Positions 15,570 through 24,050 of a DNA stretch of 35,667 nucleotides are shown piece after piece. Source of the DNA: a virus. The position numbers were made by a program, and so were the translations under genes. Position 1 is the first letter of the stretch; each line of letters starts with the position of its first letter. The DNA is taken from positions 1 to 35,667 of IMG/VR virus record IMGVR_UViG_3300036791_000963, one strand, 5' to 3'. The notes beneath the pieces were generated by a model that worked only from the letters and a program-made list of their open reading frames with translations, searched no databases and was not told the origin of the DNA.

Positions 15570-16494
15570 GGGTTTTGCGCATTTCTTGGGGTTCGCGCTC
15601 CCAGACCAGTTTCGGAATGACGCCGCGCCCCTTGCAAGAGTCGCACTTGACAGGATTCTTCCCATTGCACCGAAGGCAAACATGCCGGGGAATCGCACCC
15701 GTCTTGATTCTAGTAGCCACATCGCCCAAACCTGCTAGGACACTGTTCACGTCCATGTTGAACCACATCACGTCGTTCTGATCAAGCTTTCTGGCGAACG
15801 CCTTGGCTTTGTCCACAAGAGCAAGAAGTTCCTCAGCTTCGGGACGCCGCCCCCAGTAGTATGAGGCGTCGCCACTAGGAATAGGATAACCGTCCTCATC
15901 GCAAAAGTCAGAGTCGTATTTTCCTTTTTCACGTTGCCGTATCTCATGTGCCAGCGCCTTCGGGGAGGCGGTACCAGTATGCAAGGCTTTCTTCTCCTCT
16001 TCGGTGCCTTCCCGTTGCACCTTCTCAATGTCACCCGCAGTCCTGCGACTTATCTTAGCCTCGTCTGCTTTCTCACTTATAGTCCGTGAAATATGGGAAC
16101 CAGTTCCCACATCTTCCGTTTTGTCTCTATTTTCTTCCATCGTCATCATTGATATAATGTGATATTTGTCAGAAGCGCTAAGATGGCGGCGGGCGAGATT
16201 GAACCCCTTCATTATTTCCAACGCCTCCTCGTCCGTCCCGGTAAATTCCCAGCATGGCGGGTTGGTTATCCGAGCCAGTTTACACGCCTTAACGCGGTGC
16301 TCGCCCTCGAGAATTCCCCCTTCGTAGATGACTATGGGCACAAGCAGCTTTCCTACAGCCTTAACACTCTCTACCAAACGCCTGAAATCATCGTTCGACA
16401 TCCCGGGGATCAGAGGTTTCCCGTCAATCCCCCGGGTTAGTCTGTGCGGTTTCAGTTTGAACGGATCAACCGCGATTTTTTGGAACTTTCCCAT
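15556..16494 (-). CDS. ParB-like protein with C-terminal DnaJ-type zinc ribbon
   Basis: The 312-residue protein opens with a ParB/Srx-type domain: residues near 35-70 read DDFRRLVESVKAVGKLLVPI then GGILEGEHRVKACKLA, matching the 'xxSIxxxGxxxPixV....ILdGehRxxAa' core, and ARRHLSASDKYHI follows. The middle is an acidic helical region. The C-terminus has CLRCNGKNPVKCDSCKGRG, a CxxC-x(8)-CxxCxGxG zinc motif. ParB-like proteins can bind DNA, hydrolyse CTP or nick DNA. It lies in the head gene block with an AGGAG ribosome site. Role: perhaps genome handling at packaging or host-control; inferred. Confidence 0.85.
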   Translation of the reverse strand: MGKFQKIAVDPFKLKPHRLTRGIDGKPLIPGMSNDDFRRLVESVKAVGKLLVPIVIYEGGILEGEHRVKACKLARITNPPCWEFTGTDEEALEIMKGFNLARRHLSASDKYHIISMMTMEENRDKTEDVGTGSHISRTISEKADEAKISRRTAGDIEKVQREGTEEEKKALHTGTASPKALAHEIRQREKGKYDSDFCDEDGYPIPSGDASYYWGRRPEAEELLALVDKAKAFARKLDQNDVMWFNMDVNSVLAGLGDVATRIKTGAIPRHVCLRCNGKNPVKCDSCKGRGVIPKLVWEREPQEMRKTREHA

Positions 16495-16503
16495 TTTTTA
16501 CTC

Positions 16504-16794
16504 CTAAAATTCTTCCTTCACGTTCTCGACTTGGCACTTGAGCGCGTAGTTTATGTTTTCCACCACGAAATCCCTCGTCTTTTCCATGTCTAGACCATTA
16601 ACGAACGCAGCCTCGCGCACCCAAAACTCGCACATAGATTTGAGAAATGTCATTTTAAGCATCTTTCTGATTTCCTCGTCACGCCATCCATCTGGATCAT
16701 GTGTCGCACAGGTAATCCGGCTTTGCTCTCGAATGAGATCGTTAATCATATACCAAAGCCGCCATTCGATGTCGTTAAACTCTTTCTCGCTCAT
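16504..16794 (-). CDS. hypothetical 96-residue protein
   Basis: A helical, mildly acidic protein starting MSEKEFNDIEWRLWYMINDL with several aromatic residues and two Cys (ITCATHDPDG, MCEFWV). The family is not recognised. It has an AAGGGAG ribosome site and sits between the VRR-NUC and ParB-like genes with 9- and 18-base gaps, so it is likely co-transcribed with them. Confidence 0.75.
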   Translation of the reverse strand: MSEKEFNDIEWRLWYMINDLIREQSRITCATHDPDGWRDEEIRKMLKMTFLKSMCEFWVREAAFVNGLDMEKTRDFVVENINYALKCQVENVKEEF

Positions 16795-16812
16795 AGTTAT
16801 TCTCCCTTGTTT

Positions 16813-17229
16813 CTAAATTCCGAGTTCGCGACAGAAATCCACGATTTCAACGAACGACCGAATGACCCTCACGTCCCATGCGTTCGGGCTCGTTCGCATC
16901 CGTTGCAGCATGTCGTTCTGCGCCCTGCTTAAGACCCCGTTGTCCATTTTTACTTCAAACGCGCACGGGCGCGGTATCCCGCATGGGCCGCGCACGCTGA
17001 ATATCAAGTCGGGCGTCCCTTTTACCCCAGTCGTTTTGCGGTCCATCCTGCTGCGCACCACCTCTATCCCGCGAAGCCCCAAGTACTGAACGATCTGGTT
17101 TTGAAGCTGCCGCTCCGTCTTCGCCCACGCTTTTTTCATCAGTTCCTCAGCCGTCGCTATCCCCAAACGTTTTCTGTCCTCAGGAGACACCAGCTTTGTC
17201 CATTTGTCATTTAAGAGACGAACATCCAT
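16813..17229 (-). CDS. VRR-NUC domain nuclease
   Basis: A 138-residue protein with a VRR-NUC fold: TERQLQNQIVQYLGLRGI at 38-55, then GTPDLIF at 71-77 (catalytic Asp), AFEVKMDNGVLSRAQ at about 90-104 (catalytic Glu-x-Lys) and the closing VRVIRSFVEIVDF. These standalone phage nucleases of the PD-(D/E)XK superfamily cut branched DNA and may resolve Holliday junctions before packaging; the latter role is known for related proteins. I prefer the ATG at 17229 to an upstream TTG at 17244. It is the last minus-strand gene before an oppositely oriented small gene. Confidence 0.9.
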   Translation of the reverse strand: MDVRLLNDKWTKLVSPEDRKRLGIATAEELMKKAWAKTERQLQNQIVQYLGLRGIEVVRSRMDRKTTGVKGTPDLIFSVRGPCGIPRPCAFEVKMDNGVLSRAQNDMLQRMRTSPNAWDVRVIRSFVEIVDFCRELGI

Positions 17230-17273
17230 GATTTGAATCGACAACGATTAGGGTGTATCCGTTCAAAACTATT

Positions 17274-17537
17274 ATGGCTAAAAAACACGAGACAGAAACA
17301 GAAGACATTCCTTTCGATGAGGAAGCGCCGCACAAAAACGCGCACACCAAGTCCCCCGGGCACCATTCGCCCGAGGCCAAGGAGGAAAATCGCCAGCCAA
17401 CACTGGAAATCGTCGGGGAACAAGTGAGCGAAGGCAAAAATCAAACCCGCCTCTTCCAGACCGGGCCGTTCCAGAAAACCTGGCTCACCAAGTCAGAAGC
17501 AATAGCAGGCAAACACTACTGGAAAGACGACGATTGA
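17274..17537 (+). CDS. small acidic protein encoded against the late operon
   Basis: An ATG at 17274 opens 87 residues, MAKKHETETEDIPFDEEAPH, then a His/Pro/Glu-rich disordered middle and a defined C-terminus, RLFQTGPFQKTWLTKSEA followed by KHYWKDDD. Codon-position composition and the sensible C-terminus favour the plus frame over the two Cys/Phe-rich minus frames. It converges with the gene at 17516-17782 (22-base 3' overlap) and diverges from the VRR-NUC gene. The 'GPFxKTWLTKSEA' block looks conserved-protein-like, but I know no family. No clear ribosome site is seen, so confidence is moderate. Confidence 0.5.
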   Translation: MAKKHETETEDIPFDEEAPHKNAHTKSPGHHSPEAKEENRQPTLEIVGEQVSEGKNQTRLFQTGPFQKTWLTKSEAIAGKHYWKDDD

Positions 17538-17782
17538 ACCCGGCGGTTGAGTTCCGCCAACAGCCCGTTTAACGCCGCGTAACCGCCAAGCTCAGTCGCC
17601 ATCCGCAAGGGGTTATTCTGCTCGGCCGCGGCCGCGCTCGCCATTACCGAGTTTTCCATCTCCTCCTCGATCACTTGCACAAGGGCGCGATACCATAGCG
17701 CGCCAACGTTGCCCCCGAACGCTTCCCCGATTTGATCCTCGGTCAGGCGCCGCTCGCCCCTGACTACCACAATCTTTTTCAT
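17516..17782 (-). CDS. hypothetical 88-residue protein coupled to the portal gene
   Basis: The ATG overlaps the portal stop as ATGA. The product MKKIVVVRGERRLTEDQIGEAFG is helical, with a predicted beta start, LWYRALVQVIEEEMENSVMA and RMATELGGYAALNGLL. Family unknown. Small genes directly after the portal often encode adaptor or head-assembly helpers; that is inference from position. Confidence 0.75.
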   Translation of the reverse strand: MKKIVVVRGERRLTEDQIGEAFGGNVGALWYRALVQVIEEEMENSVMASAAAAEQNNPLRMATELGGYAALNGLLAELNRRVQSSSFQ

Positions 17783-19917
17783 CCCGTAGGCGCGACCGCC
17801 TGCGAGTTAGTCGTAACCGGCGGTTGCCCCTGCGTGAAGGGTTGCGTGCTCAACGTCCGGCCAATCTGCGGGTTGAGTTGGAACTGTTGGATCTGGTTTT
17901 GGAAAAACGTCACACGATCCTGGGCAATTTTCTGTTTCACCGGATCCTGCATGAGATATTGCTGCACGTTAGGCTGTTGCATGATTTGCTGAGCTGTCTG
18001 CAACCTGAGCTGGTTATTGGCCATCATCGGCTTCTGCGGCACCATCCCCGACATGATCTGTCCCCAAGCGTTATATTCGTCGTCCTTTTCCTGCTTTTGC
18101 GCCGTGGGACTCATTTGCGACTCCGACAACGCGTCCGCAAGATCAGGATCAACGATGTTAGCCGCCGCCGTGAACACCATGCCCCCGGCGTCTTTGAATG
18201 GCATCAGTTGGGCCAACATTTGTAATTTATTTTTCGAGACGTCCTGGTCAATCAACGTCATGTCCACGGTCGCGCTCACAGTCGCCTGCTTCTGGATCTC
18301 CGCTTGGGTGTAATGCCACGTACTCGCGTCCCCGGCCACAAGTTGCACGTCCTGCTGCGTCCAATACTGTTGCCCCAACTGCAAGGTCTGTTCCAAAGCC
18401 AGTTCAAGTTCCCCAAGGACATCATTCCCCAGTTGTTGCCGGCGCACCATCTTGATCTCAGGATCAACGTTCCCGCCAATAATCGCGTACCGCCTGTCCA
18501 ACCTGTCCTGCACCATTTGCATCACCAAAATCGGGGTCTGATCCATTGGCGGCAACGGCGGGAAACTCACCACATCCGGGCGCAACGAAGTCATGATCGC
18601 CCTAGGGCCGTAAGCTTGCGCTGTCGCCTGCGCCCGCAGCGTAGGCACTATCATGGGCGGTTGATGGATCAAGTCAGTCCTGTCGTTGAGGCCGTCCTGC
18701 TGCTTTTTAATGTCCAACTCGTCCGTGTATGCTTCCTCCGCAATTCCCATGGAGGAAAGCAACGGCCGGAAGACCGTGTTACGCCGCAGCGCCACCAGCG
18801 GATACTGCTGATGCTCGTAATCGTCTTTCCGATGCACCGCGTACAACCCGCTCCCAATTGCCTGATCGCAAAAGATCGTTTTGTACATGACCGGAACACC
18901 GTTGTCCATGTAACGCGCCCTAAAATGAAACAACTCCACAAGGTCGCGATCACTCCCGATGGCTGTCAGCTGGTTGCCAGCGGGGATTATCCCCATGAAC
19001 TGCCCTTTGTGTTCAAGCGCCACGTCAACGAACTCCGGGTCGTAACCGTCGGTCACAATCCGGTCGGACAGTTCGCTCTCGCTAACTAGTTCCCGGCGCG
19101 CCGTCCACCGGGCATACTGTATCTCGCTGGTCTCGCTCGGGAACCACACATCATAAAACGGCCGCAGCGCAGTCCACTTAGGCTTGTTGACCCGCAAGTT
19201 TACAACCGGAAACTCCGCGTTCCCGGTGTTGCGCAGATCGTTGACCAGCTTCTTAGCATCGCCTGTCGTCATCACAGGGCTTAACCCCTGAAGCACTGTC
19301 ACCAAATCTCCATCAAACTGCTTGTCCGGGTCCATGATTTTAGCGGTAATGTCCGGGAGACCCATCCCTTGCATAAGCTGGGAAAGCATGTCCAAGCTCA
19401 CAGGCAGATAGTTCATTTCCCGCTGTTGCTCCCATTCGACGCAGAGGAATGACAAGCCATACCCGTACTTCCACGCAAACGCCAAAGGCAACTCCCGCAA
19501 GAGTTCACGGCGCATCTGGGTGTACACACACCAGTTGAGCATCCGCTGGGTCACGGAGTTTTCCCTGGCACTGGCAAATTGGCGAATCGATTTACTCTGC
19601 ACCTTCGCGCCCCAGAACGCGGTGAGAGCGAGAGTGACGTGCTCCTGGATAATCGTGGCTACGATGCGCAGCCTGCTGTCGCTGCACCCGTTCCACGGGA
19701 ACACGTCCGAGCGGTCGTGCCCGTCAGGCGCCCATTTCTTCCCGTCCGGCGTCTGGTACGGCCACTCGCACAGCCACCACCCGCGCAGCATCATTATCCG
19801 ATCAGAATACATCCACGCATCGGCGTTGGCCTGACGCATCTCATTCTGGATCTGGCGAAGATCAGGTTCCTTGGTAACGGAAGACTCAAGGGGAGGATAT
19901 GAAGAGGTAAGCGCCAT
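17779..19917 (-). CDS. portal protein
   Basis: At 712 residues this matches large podovirus portals (P22 gp1 type). Features include an N-terminal helical wing (LRQIQNEMRQANADAWMYSDR), RSDVFPWNGCSDSRLRIVAT near residue 90 (the 'wPg.sd.r...v' stretch typical of these portals), FYDVWFPSETSEIQYARWTARRE, and a C-terminal Gln-rich helical barrel region (QQIMQQPNVQQYLMQDPVKQ). The portal forms the dodecameric vertex for DNA entry and exit. It follows the terminase by two small Gly/Pro-rich genes. Length and context are strong; no frame disruption is seen. Confidence 0.9.
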   Translation of the reverse strand: MALTSSYPPLESSVTKEPDLRQIQNEMRQANADAWMYSDRIMMLRGWWLCEWPYQTPDGKKWAPDGHDRSDVFPWNGCSDSRLRIVATIIQEHVTLALTAFWGAKVQSKSIRQFASARENSVTQRMLNWCVYTQMRRELLRELPLAFAWKYGYGLSFLCVEWEQQREMNYLPVSLDMLSQLMQGMGLPDITAKIMDPDKQFDGDLVTVLQGLSPVMTTGDAKKLVNDLRNTGNAEFPVVNLRVNKPKWTALRPFYDVWFPSETSEIQYARWTARRELVSESELSDRIVTDGYDPEFVDVALEHKGQFMGIIPAGNQLTAIGSDRDLVELFHFRARYMDNGVPVMYKTIFCDQAIGSGLYAVHRKDDYEHQQYPLVALRRNTVFRPLLSSMGIAEEAYTDELDIKKQQDGLNDRTDLIHQPPMIVPTLRAQATAQAYGPRAIMTSLRPDVVSFPPLPPMDQTPILVMQMVQDRLDRRYAIIGGNVDPEIKMVRRQQLGNDVLGELELALEQTLQLGQQYWTQQDVQLVAGDASTWHYTQAEIQKQATVSATVDMTLIDQDVSKNKLQMLAQLMPFKDAGGMVFTAAANIVDPDLADALSESQMSPTAQKQEKDDEYNAWGQIMSGMVPQKPMMANNQLRLQTAQQIMQQPNVQQYLMQDPVKQKIAQDRVTFFQNQIQQFQLNPQIGRTLSTQPFTQGQPPVTTNSQAVAPTG

Positions 19918-20234
19918 TACATTCCAAACTGGTTCAGTGCCGCGGTTGCTGGATCACGGTAATACTGCTGCGGGGACGCTTGGGGCGTAAGCATGGGTTG
20001 CGACAGCATCGGTGTGTTAGGATTCAAAAGCCGGTTCACCGCGTTGGTAAAGTCTATCCTGTCGGGTTCGTTCATCCCAGTATGACCCTGCTCATCGTAG
20101 TTCGCCATCGGATCAAATCCCCGTGGCCCCGACGCGCGTGCACTGGGATCAACGTACCAATACTTCGCTGCCCCAGTGTCGGGGATTATCACGTTGCCCT
20201 GAGACGACGACGAGCGAGGGTCTCCACCACCCAT
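19917..20234 (-). CDS. hypothetical 105-residue protein between terminase and portal
   Basis: A polar, largely disordered product starting MGGGDPRSSSSQGNVIIPD, with AKYWYVDPSARASGPRGFDP and Pro/Gln-rich segments near the C-terminus. Its TAA shares a base with the portal ATG (TAATG), so the two are coupled. Family unknown; possibly a portal-associated or minor capsid component. Confidence 0.75.
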   Translation of the reverse strand: MGGGDPRSSSSQGNVIIPDTGAAKYWYVDPSARASGPRGFDPMANYDEQGHTGMNEPDRIDFTNAVNRLLNPNTPMLSQPMLTPQASPQQYYRDPATAALNQFGM

Positions 20235-20243
20235 TTCGCTCCC

Positions 20244-20675
20244 CTACCCAAGCAGCCGTTGAATCAACTGCATGACATCCGGCCCCAGACCGCCAGCCTG
20301 CGGACTTCCGCCCGCTTGTGGCCCACCACCAAAGGACGGACCGCCACCGAAAGATTGGCCACCGCCAAACTGCGGCGGCAAGGGGACTGGCGGCACAAAG
20401 TTCGGCCGCGAATACGCGCCGAGCAGTTGCGCTGGCGGAAAATTGGGAGCCTCCGGCGCAACGACGCCCTGCGGTAATTGCGGAACCTGGGAACCAGGAA
20501 TCGGCGTCCCCTGACCTGGCTTGATTTGCCCCAGCGCCTGCGAAGCATCCTGCAAAACGCCCGGCCAATTTATGCCGCTAGGCGTGCCACCACTGAAATT
20601 CGCATACTGGCCGCCCATTAGATCGTACGGCGCACCAGCACCTCCGCCACCGCCCGCGCTGCCTCCGCCTCCCAT
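20244..20675 (-). CDS. Gly/Pro-rich low-complexity protein
   Basis: A 143-residue product starting MGGGGSAGGGGGAGAPYDLMG, then a Pro/Gln-rich body and a short repeat (GGGQSFGGGPSFGGGPQAGG) before a helical tail, PDVMQLIQRLLG. I chose the ATG at 20675 over an in-frame GTG at 20684; AGAAGTGG gives a weak ribosome site. Low complexity means the function cannot be read. Its conserved-looking C-terminal helix may dock to the portal or terminase. Confidence 0.7.
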   Translation of the reverse strand: MGGGGSAGGGGGAGAPYDLMGGQYANFSGGTPSGINWPGVLQDASQALGQIKPGQGTPIPGSQVPQLPQGVVAPEAPNFPPAQLLGAYSRPNFVPPVPLPPQFGGGQSFGGGPSFGGGPQAGGSPQAGGLGPDVMQLIQRLLG

Positions 20676-20721
20676 GAGCACCACTTCTAAGACTCGCTTC
20701 CCAAGTATGCAAGAACATTTT

Positions 20722-22467
20722 TTAGCCTATGCGCGGTATCCCACCGCCGACAAACGAATCTACCGTGTCGTCCACGTAGTTTATCCCGCTTAAAAAAGCA
20801 CCTCTTATGCAGTCGATCGGGTCTTTACAGCTTCCCCTCTGGCCGTCGAGTCCGGACCAATGCTCAAGCGCCCAAATCGTGTTGGGACACGTCTCCACAA
20901 CCTGCAACTGCGGCCGGTTTAACCTTCCCAAGGCTGCCGAGAACTTCCCCAGCGGTGTTTCCAGATCATAGAACAACGCCGAATTTATCATGTCAATACT
21001 TCCATCGTGCGCCCCCAAGATCCGTGACTCGGCTGTCATACACAAAAAGTCCATCCCGATTTCCCCCAGTTGCTCCTGCAACGTCGTCACGGTTTCCCGT
21101 TCAGTGCGTCGCTGTGTGGAATAACGACTGTCGATATACCTGGCAAGGACGGTCTCTCTAACCCCTTCTTCGTCTGTTTCTTTTTCTTCGATTTCTTCTG
21201 TGTACCGCTCAAGGCTGAACCCCTTGCTGTCCTGGGCCGGCCCTCTAACTCCGTCAGCAGCACTTCCACTAACTGCCCATGGCCCAAGCAATCCAACCCC
21301 TCGGATGTAGGCAGCGCTGTGCCCGTGGCTAGGCCATTCCCTGTAAAGGATCCACCAATCCGGGCGCGGACATAGTATCCAGCACATGAACCAGTTTCGT
21401 CCGTCGCAAGGGTCCACAAGATGATACCGCACCGCTTGCTCATGCTTTTCAGTAATTGCCCTAAAAGCATCTGTTGAAATGACGTGAGCCCGTCGATTGA
21501 ACATAGGGAAAGCGATCCTGTGGCTTTTGGAGCAGACCCCGTAAACCCTGATGAGGATTGAGTCCCTGTTGTTCCCTCGTGCTTTTTCTTCTTGTCGTAT
21601 TGCTTCATAATTTCCAAATGGATTATCGTTTGTGTGAAAAAAGATGATCCGCTCAGTCTCATCCGCGCATTGGAGCACGCGCGGCACCCGCTCAAAGCCC
21701 GTGGTGCGTCCTTTCGCATTCTTCCGGGGTAGGAGGAGCGCTTCCTCGTCTTCGAGGGTCACAGCGCCTTCGTAGAAGTGCCCAAAGGTCTCGTTCCACC
21801 CGAACTCAGGCGTAAAGGTGATAATCAGAATCCCGTTACGATTTGCAAGACGATAAATTATCGACTCTACCCAATCCAGAGGCACCAACTCGTCACACCA
21901 AATACCGTTCACCTCGCTTCCGGGCAGGTTTTCCACGTCCATGCTATAGAACTTGAAATGGCACTCGCTCCCATTGGGCGCAACAAACATGTTCTTCGGG
22001 AATCCGTCGCTGACGTTGTAACGAATGTCAGTAACGCTGTCCCGTTCCAAGTTCTTCCATCCAAGCGGGAACTGTTGCCAGATCAAGCGCATCTGGTTGC
22101 TCCTAGCCTGCGCCTCCGTTGAATCGCAAGCCCACCAGCGATGACCTGGATTAGCAACCAAATCCTTGTTAACATGGTTTGCCGCGTAAAATGTCTTGCT
22201 CGAACGGTTCCCGCCAAAGATAGCCAGTTTGATTACCCCTTTAGGGAATTTCTCGCGCAACTCCGCTATGTTGCGATCTACCGTCTTCCAGATTCGCGGC
22301 ACATAACACGAATTAAGAGGGTCAGCTTCCGCCTCCTCAATCATGCGTTTACGCTCACGCAGGTACGCCAGAACCACCTCGGGTTCGCCCCGTTCAAGAA
22401 TATCTTCTGCAACCGGCCACGCGGCGTAGCTCGGTCGAAACGCCACAAGTTCTTCAGTGCTAATCAT
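20722..22467 (-). CDS. terL: terminase large subunit
   Basis: The 581-residue protein has an ATPase domain with Walker A GGNRSSKT at residues 85-92, Walker B GIWCDE at 188-193 and a coupling motif ITFTP near 216, then a nuclease domain whose first acidic residue is probably D352 in YHLVDPCDGRNWF. This is the packaging motor and headful or site-specific nuclease. Its ATG overlaps the methyltransferase stop as ATGA. The 'GGNRSSKT' type of Walker A is common in terminases of P22-like and related podoviruses. Confidence 0.93.
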   Translation of the reverse strand: MISTEELVAFRPSYAAWPVAEDILERGEPEVVLAYLRERKRMIEEAEADPLNSCYVPRIWKTVDRNIAELREKFPKGVIKLAIFGGNRSSKTFYAANHVNKDLVANPGHRWWACDSTEAQARSNQMRLIWQQFPLGWKNLERDSVTDIRYNVSDGFPKNMFVAPNGSECHFKFYSMDVENLPGSEVNGIWCDELVPLDWVESIIYRLANRNGILIITFTPEFGWNETFGHFYEGAVTLEDEEALLLPRKNAKGRTTGFERVPRVLQCADETERIIFFHTNDNPFGNYEAIRQEEKARGNNRDSILIRVYGVCSKSHRIAFPMFNRRAHVISTDAFRAITEKHEQAVRYHLVDPCDGRNWFMCWILCPRPDWWILYREWPSHGHSAAYIRGVGLLGPWAVSGSAADGVRGPAQDSKGFSLERYTEEIEEKETDEEGVRETVLARYIDSRYSTQRRTERETVTTLQEQLGEIGMDFLCMTAESRILGAHDGSIDMINSALFYDLETPLGKFSAALGRLNRPQLQVVETCPNTIWALEHWSGLDGQRGSCKDPIDCIRGAFLSGINYVDDTVDSFVGGGIPRIG

Positions 22468-23072
22468 CTTTTGCGGTAAAGCCTGTACGTCCCCTGATCG
22501 TTCTCAAGGACAGAAAACTCCTCGAGCCTGTGCAACGCTTTCTGCGTGGAAGGCCAGTTGCAATCGTCAAACCATATGTAGCCACCCTCACGCACATTAG
22601 GCACGTGACCTTCAACGTCCCCAAGGGCTTGCCCTTCGCTGTGCCCACCGTCTATGTGCAATATGTCAATCACCATTGGCACAAAGACTTGCTCGCTCCG
22701 AACGTGCAATAGCACAACAGGCAATCCCATGTCCAGGATTGTCCTTTCCAACTGGGCACGCACACCGTCCAAATGCTCCTGCGTCGGCTCCCAGTCCTCC
22801 CCAGAACTCGCGCTCTCCTTTACCACCTCCACATCCCACGGGTCTATCCCGTAAATCTTGCCTTTCCCATTGTGTTTGAGCGCGAGAGCCATAGGCAACA
22901 AGCTCCGCCCCGCATACACCCCGATCTCCACTATCACCTCCGGTTTGGTATCCAAAATCAGTTGCGCCATTTGCAAGCTCCGCTGCGCCCCTTGCCACCC
23001 GGGCACACTCGCCACTAGCCCCTCAATCTCCTGGGTGAGCGGTGCAGCCAATGGTGCGAAGAAGTCCGTCAT
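22464..23072 (-). CDS. class I SAM-dependent methyltransferase
   Basis: A 202-residue protein with a Rossmann SAM-binding motif (VIVEIGVYAGRSLLPMALAL at about 47-66), KIYGIDPWD (acidic loop after strand 2) and DILHIDGGHSEGQALGDVEG with YIWFDD, the pattern of the Methyltransf_24 group that often accompanies glycosyltransferases. The substrate is unknown: a sugar, a protein or a modified base. The start at 23072 overlaps the upstream stop as ATGA. It lies in a coupled run with a glycosyltransferase, so both may act on the same target, for example virion or host surface glycans. Confidence 0.85.
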   Translation of the reverse strand: MTDFFAPLAAPLTQEIEGLVASVPGWQGAQRSLQMAQLILDTKPEVIVEIGVYAGRSLLPMALALKHNGKGKIYGIDPWDVEVVKESASSGEDWEPTQEHLDGVRAQLERTILDMGLPVVLLHVRSEQVFVPMVIDILHIDGGHSEGQALGDVEGHVPNVREGGYIWFDDCNWPSTQKALHRLEEFSVLENDQGTYRLYRKR

Positions 23073-23299
23073 CGGCAAATACCCGTGCTCGTCCTCTTCG
23101 CGTAATCGTAGTTACCAGTGGTCCGGTAGCGCACAGCGCTTATTATCCTCCCGTCAAAGTCCCCGCCTATCATCCCGCTAACAAAAGCCCGTGCACGGTC
23201 AAAAGCGCCTTTCCCCTCAAACTCAACCAGCCTTATCCCCGCGTCACTCTCTATCACCACGACCTGTGCCATGTCGCGTATGTCGTCGGAACTAATCAT
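23069..23299 (-). CDS. hypothetical 76-residue protein between glycosyltransferase and methyltransferase
   Basis: The ATG overlaps the glycosyltransferase stop as ATGA and the TGA overlaps the methyltransferase ATG. The product MISSDDIRDMAQVVVIESDA has alternating strands and a helix (FDRARAFVSGMIGG), then FDGRIISAVRYRTTGNYDYA. A small alpha/beta domain; I recognise no family. Tight coupling suggests it works with the two enzymes. Confidence 0.75.
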   Translation of the reverse strand: MISSDDIRDMAQVVVIESDAGIRLVEFEGKGAFDRARAFVSGMIGGDFDGRIISAVRYRTTGNYDYAKRTSTGICR

Positions 23300-23925
23300 A
23301 ACGGATACAGCGCCATCCCCTCATGTTGTAGCCTAATCCCGGTGTCCAGCATCACCCTGAACCCGTGACCCCTCGCCAAATCGCAGAACCCCCAGTCCTC
23401 GCTCAATAGTTCCCCCTCCTCACTGATCGGTTGGCAAAATATGTCCCATTCCTGGTTCCCGCAATAATGCTTGTACCCTTTCGCAACCCCGGAGAGCCCC
23501 TCCAGCACGTTGCGCTCAATCTTCAGAAACCCCGTCCCCACGCGCATCGCTTCCACTACGTCCCCAAAAGGTACGGCCCCCACGGGCGCTAACAACCGGG
23601 CGCACGCCTGACGTTCCTCTTGCCTCTTCAAATAATACAATCCCCCGACTATCCCGTGCTTGCTCTCCAGCAACCTTCTCAGATCCGCAGGGGTAAATAC
23701 TATGTCCAGATCGATAAACACCAGCGCGTCCCCCAGATCGCTCTCACGCAAAAACTGCGCCACAGCGCAGTTGCGCGCCCTGTTCACATACACCCCGTTG
23801 CTGAACTCCGCCCACGTAAAATCCCAGCCCTCAAGCGCTTTCAACGCGTTCATCAACGAATGAAAAAATTTCATCCGCATGCTCCCGCTGCTCGTGACCA
23901 ACGGCAAGAACACCTTGCGCTTCAT
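23296..23925 (-). CDS. GT-A fold glycosyltransferase
   Basis: The 209-residue protein starts MKRKVFLPLVTSSGSMRM, has NRARNCAVAQFLRESD (nucleotide-sugar region) and DALVFIDLDIVFTPADLRRL with the DxD metal motif at residues 72-74, then GIVGGLYYLKR and a C-terminal SEDWGFCDLARGHGFRVMLD, as in Anp1-like/family-2-related glycosyltransferases. It transfers a sugar from a nucleotide donor. I take ATG 23925, which overlaps the methyltransferase remnant's stop as ATGA. Possible targets are modified DNA bases or virion proteins; undecided. Confidence 0.87.
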   Translation of the reverse strand: MKRKVFLPLVTSSGSMRMKFFHSLMNALKALEGWDFTWAEFSNGVYVNRARNCAVAQFLRESDLGDALVFIDLDIVFTPADLRRLLESKHGIVGGLYYLKRQEERQACARLLAPVGAVPFGDVVEAMRVGTGFLKIERNVLEGLSGVAKGYKHYCGNQEWDIFCQPISEEGELLSEDWGFCDLARGHGFRVMLDTGIRLQHEGMALYPL

Positions 23926-24050
23926 GCCAGTGCCAGCCCCAATGTCACGTTGCACCGCTCCTCGATCAGTTTCACATACGCGGGGTTCAGCTCGATGAGC
24001 ACAGCCTTGCGGCCAAGCTCAAGCGCCACCGCGCCGGTTGTGCCGCTGCA
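23922..24050 (-). pseudogene. orphan 3' end of a DNA methyltransferase gene
   Basis: These 42 codons read CSGTTGAVALELGRKAVLIE and then LNPAYVKLIEERCNV..., the SAM-motif-I-to-end segment of an N4-cytosine/N6-adenine DNA methyltransferase. The counterpart in the longer methyltransferase upstream reads GSGCTGEVALSLGRKCIGIE. The fragment lacks all upstream catalytic parts, begins exactly where the endonuclease gene ends, and keeps an ATGA overlap with the glycosyltransferase gene. Its high GC content (about 60% by eye) fits the phage. It is best read as the native tail of the methyltransferase gene, displaced by the endonuclease cassette. Confidence 0.8.

Noticed and set aside
21087-21719. 210-residue minus frame inside the terminase gene
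   Set aside because: Different phase over the full terminase frame; Ser/Lys-rich nonsense, a shadow.
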